Positions 40,001-45,873 of a stretch of 64,000 nt of DNA are shown here, piece after piece (the stretch's first letter is position 1; each line of letters starts with the position of its first letter). The position numbers and the translations under genes are program-made. The notes below the pieces were generated by a model. That model was not told the origin of the DNA. It made no database searches and worked only from the letters and a program-made list of their open reading frames with translations. The stretch comes from Panacagrimonas sp052386745. GTDB taxonomy: Bacteria > Pseudomonadota > Gammaproteobacteria > Nevskiales > Nevskiaceae. The stretch is taken from positions 24,883-88,882 of the forward strand of contig JBQTJW010000014.1 of NCBI GenBank assembly GCA_052386745.1, in the 5' to 3' direction.

Positions 40001-40344
40001 GTCTTGCCCGACCCGGTACCAGTCGTAACCACAAGGTCGCGAGGAGGATTGCTCAGCGAGAGCTCGACAGCTCTGGCCTGATGCTCATACGGAGGATCGA
40101 AGAGTACGCCGGCGGAGCTGAGGTCGGTGAAGAGTCGCCGCACCGCCGCGGGAATTTGAAGATCCGCGTAGCGTCGTTCGCCCGCATATCTGGGAGTACT
40201 TTCGAGATAAGGACGCTGCGCGATCGCGCCACTTCTCGCAAGCAGATCGTCACGCAAGTCGACAAGCTTCGGCTCTGATATGTGGTATGTCGAGGTGATG
40301 TACGTTCTAAGTGCATCTGTGTAGTGCTTCAGTTCTCGATGCAT
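34018..40344 (-). CDS. Giant DEAD/DEAH-box helicase with C-terminal DUF1998 zinc module (DruE-like)
   Basis: A 2108-aa superfamily 2 helicase. Motif I TGTGSGKTES lies near residue 112, motif II LILDEAHLYRGAQGTE near 350, and motif VI QQRAGRAGRRGS near 1240; a very long insertion separates the two RecA lobes. Cys pairs mark zinc sites (CQCGGRVFEFYTCRTCG; CDVCGYTC and DCPACGTGG; CPQCGRAEP), and the C-terminal DUF1998 cluster is CTHSCYQCLRGYQN. Size and layout match Druantia DruE. The ATG at 40344 is chosen because GGAGG lies 5 bp upstream; the TTG at 40356 is unlikely. It heads the minus-strand operon. Confidence 0.87.
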   Translation of the reverse strand: MHRELKHYTDALRTYITSTYHISEPKLVDLRDDLLARSGAIAQRPYLESTPRYAGERRYADLQIPAAVRRLFTDLSSAGVLFDPPYEHQARAVELSLSNPPRDLVVTTGTGSGKTESFLLPILGRMAAEAATSKSFETRAVRALLLYPMNALVNDQLGRLRVLFGSPHLSRWFDEHSGRPLKFARYTGRSLYPGRRQEDTSKHSERLKGLEFYLRLEQEAATNAEARQLIGELKRRGKWPAKPSSSLLLEDGVTAWYGKGRWKDGTGNWIRTIERSEDPELFIRHEVQEGVPDLLVTNYSMLEYMLLRPIERGIFKSTADYFSDNRGRQLMLILDEAHLYRGAQGTEVAMLIRRLRNRLGLSASQLQVICTSASFSNPDSARNFAADLVGKSAAGFEVLTGRKRASVPSGAGLPMEADILSKVDLALLRSDDLEIRAKAIKPLLRIRSLTCPSWTVIAAPGTPLNLRCLTLGLDIVEHGLVVDAAPAALPEGTLAVLGGRALAEGVQAEVRVAGEAEVVLTHAGLKLVPGRDPIARLLHDALKDMPVVGRLLNLTSGAVADEDDERDPPGHGPAQELEGLGARLFPGHDLQVAHAATDVLVELASLARERAGAPLLAARAHGFFRGLPGLWICTNTNCSEIGQRLRSKWAGEDAPVGALYSQPLRACQCGGRVFEFYTCRTCGSGFLKAYAFNPAEPDYLWSEDVGEVDEVEGVVSPVYLAVQAPPMPTTARANYLDPISGRLGTNRPGSLPVWLPPLAQPNQPAGEFGACPCCSATESVMDHITKGDEPFQEIVTAQLLEQPPRLDVETPLKGRKALIFSDGRQAASRLAGKLQQFSMRDAVRPIVLEGFSEIEQRFGVPATLDHAYAALLTGCIKLGVTLRPAQAREFSDDLQIFRELLESTPPISEREFFSRSGELNTQRVNKALMSALYPVLKDPHTGMSALALGEVRAQLDRTDQNLFDQLPAPPEPSDLSEAERRRALLDLWIADAVLGHALLLPTTPNDWIDSQDGAKITRTKASFPSFVKDLVGTRWFNQHLRPAQGGHTPWTRYLAKTFGVHETANGFLLRAGKLRLVSKDISWRRCELCTTVQAENSVAGSQCRAYIGRSHCRGKTVPLVPDSDPVFRARKGHFRRHAERIHVEQGYAPHPYVAAEHSAALTDSGTGNAVVRAEWHELRFQDLDVVGPDNTREGPIDVLSCTTTMEVGIDIGSLTAVALRNVPPGRANYQQRAGRAGRRGSSLSTVVTYCGADSHDQEFFLKPAGMVSGPVPDPHLNLDNREIVQRHCFALLMSMYQQEVIPDPAPGVQVAGNVFESLGTLADFRRGSADDFSFVGLQKWLSKNEAQIQIALHAVVPGDIPDQAAFVTGISDLLLQELRRVGAGPVDASEAKAERASPLSEVVEEAGEAGKAGAAMLLDWGDTSDYDSSVHAQTGPQLTEHSDPEIGENTGGLDSEKLLDRLFERGVLPRYAFPTDVVTFHVFDTARSTERRAVLRYSPQQGLNQALSGYAPGREIWVNGERHYSFAVWSPFRRRDCWQAWFAQKIYFECDVCGYTCVEPRSAEHYVGQTMDCPACGTGGSLGVGTRWLRPPGFAHPVDQQAGLALEDSPTPTRPTRAKLSAPFTEAGPPRTTATAANGAKYEIWTEKQRLILTNDGSKDRLNPGFLYCPQCGRAEPNGWTAGTLKGAHQRPYPDHFPAPKICTGKSTVVVFGNEFPTDIALIRFHLAGKVVLPPGAYVTKVVLTTVAEAMAAAAARIEDVEPSDIGAEFRVAMTDGGRTGKQVEIYLYDIAPGGAGFVASAARHQNSLFQDALDRLEGCSCTHSCYQCLRGYQNKWDHKYLHRHLGAAFLKHVVSGELPTVDPDEESRLLTALAVDLEEGGQRVEQVPGGLRLPDMAGRTIVLGHPLIPGEPGSVLGRALAESTSVVVIDQLLVDQALPAAVRQATGAVRANPAAEVLPKFLSPSATGVPVYRIGTLADAAPDSLGSVQIDGAPADSFLVKLTQVTLEKMPGGLFDLGNWLLITRSPADDYATSPTDKVPRLLVSNHGAFNATRTHWTLGRATLREDKVHILYMSDVAPRSEQPRAASVRVLGRVWGVYKSDILHRL

Positions 40345-40384
40345 CTGTCCCTCCAACGAAACGGCATTTACTCGCTACTGGCTG

Positions 40385-40891
40385 CTAACGACGAGTACTC
40401 GGGCCGCAATAAGAGCGTTCTGGCACGCGCGGTACGACTTTTCTGTGCCCGGGGTGTTGGGCCCTTCGAATGTTGATATTTCGTCCTAAGAGCAGCGGGG
40501 GATAGGAGGCGTCCAGCGCGAGGCCGGTTTCTAGGATGGCGCTCTGGCCGGTTTTGTCGGGGAAGACGAAACCCTGGTCGTGGCTGGAGAACACGAAGGG
40601 CACGTCCAACGACGCGGCGTAGTCGAGCGCCTGCTGCATGCCGCGCGCGGCACTGACGTCAGCCTTCTTGGCCTCGATCAGGGCGATCGGGATGTGCTGG
40701 TCGTAGAGGACGAAATCTGCTCGCTTGGGCTTGCCGCGGGCCACGAGTCTCCCGCGAACGATGATCCGGCCCTCGGTAAGGCTCACTTGGCGGCGGATCT
40801 GTGTGTCCTCATCCCATCCCGCCTTGTGGAGAGCGGGGGTAATGAACTTCACGCTGATGTCGTCTTCGCTCAGCGTGTTGTGCCCGCTCAT
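40385..40891 (-). pseudogene. N-terminal remnant of a type I restriction subunit (HsdR)
   Basis: The frame opens like HsdR: EDDISVKFITPALHKAGW, then the nuclease motif KRADFVLYDQHIPIALIEAKK (Asp and Glu-x-Lys), and FVFSSHDQGFVFPDKTGQSAILET. Similarity stops around 40495, before any helicase motor, and the tail is unrelated. A full HsdR has about 800-1100 residues, so this is a truncated fragment. No HsdM or HsdS is nearby. It lies 40 bp upstream of the giant helicase gene. Confidence 0.8.
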
Positions 40892-41097
40892 GGCGGTCGC
40901 GTCCCCTTTGCAAGCAAACCGTTGTGGTACTCGTCGCCTACTCACATCGAGGATTTTGTAACCCTCTGAGTCGATGCGAACTTATTGTCGCGTCTCGACG
41001 CTAAGGGTACCCCGCAGGCGCGCCCCAAACCATACGCCGGACCCCTTCGGCGTCGTCACTCGCCGAGGCGACGAGTGCTCTTTTGATGTGTAATAGA

Positions 41098-41112
41098 AGC
41101 ACATAACGTGCT
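41098..41112 (+). promoter_or_regulatory. Palindromic operator candidate before the HTH-TniQ operon
   Basis: AGCAC-ATAAC-GTGCT is a 5-bp-arm palindrome 13 bp before the start of the small HTH gene, overlapping a TATAAC at 41112-41117 that could serve as a -10. It is a plausible site for autoregulation by that protein. Confidence 0.45.
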
Positions 41113-41125
41113 ATAACGGCACATC

Positions 41126-41413
41126 ATGATTCCGACGTCTCAGGCCCAACTGGTTCGACTTGCCCGTGGCGAGCGCTCTCAAGCGGAGTTCGCGCGCGAA
41201 CTCGGCGTCGATCGCACCTGCTTGTCGCGGTATGAGCGAGAGATTCTCGGAGCGCCGCCGTCGGTCATCAGTCATTGCCTGCGCACCGTTGTGCAGCAAT
41301 TGCACATCGCCGGCGGCGATGGCGCGGAGATTCGCAATGCGCTCGATCGCGCCCGCGAAGTGGTCTCCGTGCTAGAGCGCGCGACAAACGCCATTGCCCG
41401 GAGCGGTTCATGA
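41126..41413 (+). CDS. XRE-type HTH protein coupled to the small TniQ gene
   Basis: A 95-aa protein with an HTH of the XRE/Cro type in the N-terminal half (LARGERSQAEFARELGVDRTCLSRYE). The C-terminus is helical. Its stop overlaps the start of the following TniQ-family gene (ATGA), so the pair is translated together. It probably regulates transposition genes; this is inferred from position and the palindrome just upstream. Confidence 0.75.
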   Translation: MIPTSQAQLVRLARGERSQAEFARELGVDRTCLSRYEREILGAPPSVISHCLRTVVQQLHIAGGDGAEIRNALDRAREVVSVLERATNAIARSGS

Positions 41414-42402
41414 GTGTGAACCAAGGAGTTGGCCGGCCGCGCGTGGACTGTCCGCGGATGATTGAGGTCAGACCGCTTGAGGATGAACTTGCGGAGGCGC
41501 ACGCCGCTCGGCATCAGCGCATCGAGGATCTGTCGAGTCCCGCGTCGCAGACCCGGATGCTGCGAGAGCGGTTCGGCATCTCTGGGGGAATTGCGAATAA
41601 ATACCCCAAGACGAATCTTCTGGCTGCGGTCGGTGGGATGACGCCTGAAGACTACGTTCGCCGACATACGATGCTGCCGTTCAGCACGGCCGTCCCTCAT
41701 GTCCACGGTCAGACGACGGCATCTGTCCAGAACTGGCTCGGGGTTTCCTGTCATCTGGGTCTCAATCGACCCATCAAAGAGGTGCGGATCTGCGTCGAAT
41801 GCGTCGCCGTTGAGCAATCTGCGATGCGACTGACGACGTATCGGAGGCGGCATCACCTGCCTGGAACAAGCCGGTGTCCCGATCACGGCATTCGGCTGCA
41901 TGTCGTGAACTCCGAGCAGCCGTTCAGCGCGTTGCCGAACGAATGGATCGGGGAAGGACGCGTGACTCTCGCACCGGACATCGAAGGCAGCGTCAACGAT
42001 CAACACTGGCTCAATCGCTATCGAAGCATTTGCTTGGCCATGATGCGATCAGACCGCCCGATGCCTTGTGTCGAGGTCAACGAAGCGATGATTTCTGCCT
42101 TGCAGGCGGAGGGGCTTTCAACGTACCTGCGAAGATCGGAGCCACTGGTCAGCGATCTGATTCGGGTGAAGGCCGGCTCCGAATGGGTTGCTGAAAATTT
42201 GCCAGCAATTGCCAGTCGCGCGTCCGGCGAGATCGTCCCTCTGATTGACGGGTTCACCGAAAATCGCAAGACCCCGAGGACTACTGTTGTGTACGCCGCG
42301 ATGTGGGCATGCCTCGACGTCGACCCTTGGACTCAAGGTAAGAGGATTGTGGCGAGGAGCAAGCCGCCCCACCAAAAATCGTCGGCGGTCGCGACGACCT
42401 AG
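41410..42402 (+). CDS. Second, short TniQ-family targeting protein
   Basis: A 330-aa TniQ-like protein. The N-terminus (IEVRPLEDELAEAHAARHQ) resembles the proline/leucine opening of TniQ, and a zinc finger follows with the spacing ICVEC, then TSRCPDHGIRL. It is much shorter than the 570-aa TnsD encoded convergently, which it overlaps by 4 bp. In Tn7-like elements a second TniQ protein often serves a second targeting route; here no CRISPR effector accompanies it. The gene is coupled to the preceding HTH gene. Confidence 0.72.
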   Translation: MSVNQGVGRPRVDCPRMIEVRPLEDELAEAHAARHQRIEDLSSPASQTRMLRERFGISGGIANKYPKTNLLAAVGGMTPEDYVRRHTMLPFSTAVPHVHGQTTASVQNWLGVSCHLGLNRPIKEVRICVECVAVEQSAMRLTTYRRRHHLPGTSRCPDHGIRLHVVNSEQPFSALPNEWIGEGRVTLAPDIEGSVNDQHWLNRYRSICLAMMRSDRPMPCVEVNEAMISALQAEGLSTYLRRSEPLVSDLIRVKAGSEWVAENLPAIASRASGEIVPLIDGFTENRKTPRTTVVYAAMWACLDVDPWTQGKRIVARSKPPHQKSSAVATT

Positions 42403-44111
42403 CCAATAATCGATGTTTGGCGCCTCTTCCGGCCGAGCGCCATACGGGTGAGCGGGAGGCGATCAAGTTGACTGAGCCTCGCTTTCAACGTCGGTACCAG
42501 ATCGCACACATGTGCCTGACGGATGACGCACTCTGGCCGATCTTCAGCGAGCTTTGAACGCGCGACGGCAACAGCGTGCGCGAGTTGTCGGTCTCTCTTG
42601 TCCCAATCGATTCGCATCGATGGAGTGCGCGGCGCGGAATTCAACTGTGAATTGAATGCCTCGAGCCAAGCGCGATCATTGCGGTACAACCACATGAACG
42701 CCGCGGGTTGAAGCTGCCGGAGGGCTTTCGGACCCGGAGAGGTCAGCTTCAGCGCGGTACCTGACCAAGCATCCCGATAGATTCTCTGACGGCGCAGAAA
42801 AATTGCATCGAGGCGTTGGCGACTCAGTTCCGGGTCCACCTTCAGTATCAAGTTGATAGAGGACACGGATACTCCAATCCGTCGCGCTACGGAATCCTTA
42901 TCGGCCCCGCCGCGAAGCATCTCCTCCGCCATCGCCCGCTGGCGTCTCCTCAACTTGCTCGGCCGCAGGCTGACGTCAACATTCAATTGAGCGGCCCAAG
43001 CGATGCCGGTGGCCGTAGCAATGCCGATGTCCGCGGCGGCCTTGGACACGGAGTAACCGGAACGGATCCGCTCCGCGAACTGGCGACGACGCGGATCTTC
43101 CTGCGCAAGACAATCGCTGTCGGATTGATCGCCAATTCCAGGGTCGGTCGGGCCGACGTTCCTGATTTGTATCGCTGATCGAAACTCGTCCCAGGTGCCG
43201 AAGAGCACCTGCACGAGCACCAGTATCCTGATCACGTGAGCAGGTCGAGCGGTCCCCCTGACCAGCCGCAGGAACTGAGTGCCGGCTTCCTCGGCGGTCG
43301 TCGGTAGGGCGGAAAGCTCATCAATCCGGGAGAGAGCACCTGTCGTCCGGACAATCTCGTGCGAAAAGCTGGCGGCATCGACTCTGCCGGATGCAGCGAC
43401 TAGACCCAGGTCAATCGCTCGATCGCGAAACGCACGCTGGAGATCATGATTTGTCACGTGATCGAGGAACTCTCCGTGCGCAAAGGCGCGTACGTTTTCA
43501 GCGAACTGTCGGATTGTGTGGAGCGGGCCCTCCGATAGAGAGGCCAAAGTGCCTGGGCGGAACTCGCAATCGGACGGCAAGAGCCATCCAAATCGATTGC
43601 CTCCATGAACGCGTTCCGTCGTCCAATGCAGCAGCGCTCCGCATCGTGCACAAGTCCATGCGCCCGGCCATTGATCGTCGAGATGCCAGTAGCCGATATC
43701 GCTCGCGGAGAAAAACGTCTTCCGGCAGGAAAGGCAAACTTTAAGCGGATGAGACGCGCCGAAACGTGACGCAAGCAGACCGAGCCTTGCCTTCAGCCCG
43801 CCACATCCGCCAGTCCTGACGGCTGCAAGCACGTTCGCTCGCTCTATGGGACTTCTAAGCTGCAGGTGGAACCGCAGGATCGTGTGATCCAGAGCGATGG
43901 TGTCGGCGCCACCGAACTCCGTTCCCACGCGATGGATGAACTCTTCGAGAAAAAGTGGCAGATCGTGAGCGGCCGCTCTGGAGTGGCCAAACAGCTGGCG
44001 TGAGGTCGTCGCCGGCGTCGCGTTGCCGGCGACGTGATGGTGACGCGCGCACAGGCTGTAAAGCGTCTCCCGAGGGCGCCAATCAGAGAGATGGGTAGCT
44101 CTGGGAAGCAT
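42399..44111 (-). CDS. tnsD: TnsD (TniQ family), glmS-directed target selector
   Basis: A 570-aa protein with the TniQ opening WRPRETLYSLCARHHHVAGN and a zinc finger CLSCRKTFFSASDIGYWHL...WTCARCGALL. The long C-terminal half holds two HTH-like units (SVSKAAADIGIATATGIAW; VARRIGVSVSSINLIL) and the TnsD-type segment PGPKALRQLQPAAFMWLYRNDRAWL. TnsD proteins bind the glmS 3' end and recruit TnsC. Insertion of this element right after glmS agrees with that role. Confidence 0.85.
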   Translation of the reverse strand: MLPRATHLSDWRPRETLYSLCARHHHVAGNATPATTSRQLFGHSRAAAHDLPLFLEEFIHRVGTEFGGADTIALDHTILRFHLQLRSPIERANVLAAVRTGGCGGLKARLGLLASRFGASHPLKVCLSCRKTFFSASDIGYWHLDDQWPGAWTCARCGALLHWTTERVHGGNRFGWLLPSDCEFRPGTLASLSEGPLHTIRQFAENVRAFAHGEFLDHVTNHDLQRAFRDRAIDLGLVAASGRVDAASFSHEIVRTTGALSRIDELSALPTTAEEAGTQFLRLVRGTARPAHVIRILVLVQVLFGTWDEFRSAIQIRNVGPTDPGIGDQSDSDCLAQEDPRRRQFAERIRSGYSVSKAAADIGIATATGIAWAAQLNVDVSLRPSKLRRRQRAMAEEMLRGGADKDSVARRIGVSVSSINLILKVDPELSRQRLDAIFLRRQRIYRDAWSGTALKLTSPGPKALRQLQPAAFMWLYRNDRAWLEAFNSQLNSAPRTPSMRIDWDKRDRQLAHAVAVARSKLAEDRPECVIRQAHVCDLVPTLKARLSQLDRLPLTRMALGRKRRQTSIIG

Positions 44112-44418
44112 CGTTCCAGCGCCTCACCGATCGGTGAACCAAGCGGCGTTCAAAGCTGCGAGCGGCAAATGCGCACAGCATTTGCGCAAAACGCGGCGAA
44201 TTCCGATCGCCCCTCGCGGGTTGTGAGCCTGACATTTCCTGTGCTGTCGGGCTGGATAAATGGACTACCAATCAAGATGCGCAAAGGGTGCTTGCTCATG
44301 GCGTGTCGGCAAGTTCCTGATCGTTAACACGACGCGAAATGAATCGAATCCAAAACCTTGACTGCGAAACAAGGCGATAGCCACGCAACGTCATGAAACC
44401 GTTGACAATGTAACGTGC
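44112..44418. other. Divergent intergenic region of the transposition genes
   Basis: About 300 bp without a gene, between divergent tnsD (minus) and the HTH gene (plus). A good -35 (TTGACA, 44402-44407) lies at its right edge without a clear -10 at normal spacing. It presumably holds both promoters. Confidence 0.4.
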
Positions 44419-44718
44419 ATGCTACGCCGACTACGGGCACTATTCGACGCATCAATGGACCCCGGCGGACACATGGACCCACTACTGAGAGCGGAAGAGG
44501 TGACACGCCTCTTGGGCGTCTCTAGGTCTTGGTTCGAACGCCTGATGGCGTCGGGCGACGGACCCCAATGCTTCAAGGTTGGCCGAATGCGCAGGTGGCG
44601 TCGGCCGGATGTCTTGAGGTGGATTGATGCGCGTATGGACACTTCGCGCGAAGAGACAGCGAGAGTTTCGACGGCAGAACGGACAGTCAGAAAGGAGAAC
44701 GCAATGACTGCTGATTAG
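44419..44718 (+). CDS. Small AlpA/excisionase-like HTH protein
   Basis: Up to 99 aa. The core (LLRAEEVTRLLGVSRSWFERLMASGDGPQCFKVGRMRRWRRPDVLRWID) is a MerR-like winged HTH of the AlpA/excisionase type. Internal ATGs at 44455 and 44473 are possible starts and no start has a strong ribosome site. It stands just upstream of tnsA, with a 13-bp perfect hairpin between, and may control the tns operon. Confidence 0.75.
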   Translation: MLRRLRALFDASMDPGGHMDPLLRAEEVTRLLGVSRSWFERLMASGDGPQCFKVGRMRRWRRPDVLRWIDARMDTSREETARVSTAERTVRKENAMTAD

Positions 44719-44747
44719 ACAGAAGAAGATTTCTGCCGCCGAAACGC

Positions 44748-44776
44748 AAATCGCCAGCCCGAGGGGCTGGCGATTT
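44748..44776. terminator. Perfect 13-bp hairpin between the HTH gene and tnsA
   Basis: AAATCGCCAGCCC, loop GAG, then GGGCTGGCGATTT. The stem is flanked by A and T runs that form part of it, so it could act as a bidirectional terminator or an attenuator ahead of tnsA. It starts 30 bp after the HTH stop and ends 128 bp before tnsA. Confidence 0.6.
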
Positions 44777-44904
44777 ACGGCGTTCGAGCGGGGCTACCCA
44801 CAGAGAACGACTCGACACCGACATTCTGTGATTCCCCGCATTGGACGTCAAGAAGAACTGCGTCCGATGGAAACCCGGCCAATTGCTTGGCCGGAGGGGG
44901 AAAC

Positions 44905-45873
44905 ATGGCAATGCTCGTTCGCAACGAGAAGACTTATCAGCGGATTGTTGGCCGTCAGTACGAATTGCGGTGGGGATCGGGATACGACCCCTCGATTCGC
45001 GCGACTCCGCGAGAGGCGCCAGGGGCAAGTACGCATTCGACGGTCTACTCCCATCTCATGGGGAGAAGGGTCCATTGCCTTTCGCGCAACGAACTCAAAG
45101 TCGCGCTGATCGCGCTCTACCATCCCGCTATCTGGTACGTCCGAGAGCAGCAAATGCTGTTCTGGCAGGAGCGCGAGCACTTTCTGCATGGGCACGAAAG
45201 ATCCGAGTCCATTCAATGGCCGCCAATTCGAGGGACATGGGAGGTCGCAAAGGACCTGGGCTTCCCGAAGCAGCACCCGACGGTTCGCGTCTACTCAGCG
45301 AAACACGGTCGCAAGGTACGAGTTCCGTTCCCCTATCTCGGCGACTTCCTGATCTTTCTGCAGGATTCAATCGGACCGTACGCGGTAAACCTATCGGTTA
45401 AGGACAAGCTCGAGGACTTCAGGAGGCCTTTCTCGCGACTAGGTGCAAAGACCAAAGCGGAGCAAGAAGCCGCGGCGACAGCGAGGCACACAATAGAACG
45501 TGTCGCGTATGAAGCAGGGAAAATACGGACAGAGCAGGTTGCGGGGAAGCTGATTCCGGATGGTCCGTATCAGAACCTGAGATTTGTTTTTGTCCAGAAC
45601 CGGTTAGCCGACCGGCTCACCGAGGAACAGATCGATATCGGGGTATCGATAGCCAACGATCGTCTCCGGCGTGAGCAATCTCCCATGGTCATGGGCGCGG
45701 CCATTGACCGTGAGCTGGGGCTGAAGAGCGGCCAAGGAATCGCTATCGTTTGGAGAGGGATTTGGACGAGAAGAATCCGGGCAGACCTGCACCGCAATAT
45801 TGTCCCGGACAGTCCGCTCATCCCGGAGCAGAAGGATCTCCTCTCGAATTTCGACAGTTGGTTCCGGCGCTGA
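44905..45873 (+). CDS. tnsA: TnsA-like transposon endonuclease
   Basis: A 322-aa protein in the tnsA position, its stop overlapping the tnsB start by one base (TGATG). The N-terminal nuclease-like part has Glu in SRNELKVALIALYHP, Asp in YLGDFLIFL and Lys in YAVNLSVKDK, in the order and spacing of the TnsA E-D-K active site. The C-terminal winged-helix region follows. TnsA cuts the 5' ends, enabling cut-and-paste movement with TnsB. Start: GGAGGGGG precedes the ATG at 44905; a second ATG follows at 44911. Confidence 0.8.
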   Translation: MAMLVRNEKTYQRIVGRQYELRWGSGYDPSIRATPREAPGASTHSTVYSHLMGRRVHCLSRNELKVALIALYHPAIWYVREQQMLFWQEREHFLHGHERSESIQWPPIRGTWEVAKDLGFPKQHPTVRVYSAKHGRKVRVPFPYLGDFLIFLQDSIGPYAVNLSVKDKLEDFRRPFSRLGAKTKAEQEAAATARHTIERVAYEAGKIRTEQVAGKLIPDGPYQNLRFVFVQNRLADRLTEEQIDIGVSIANDRLRREQSPMVMGAAIDRELGLKSGQGIAIVWRGIWTRRIRADLHRNIVPDSPLIPEQKDLLSNFDSWFRR

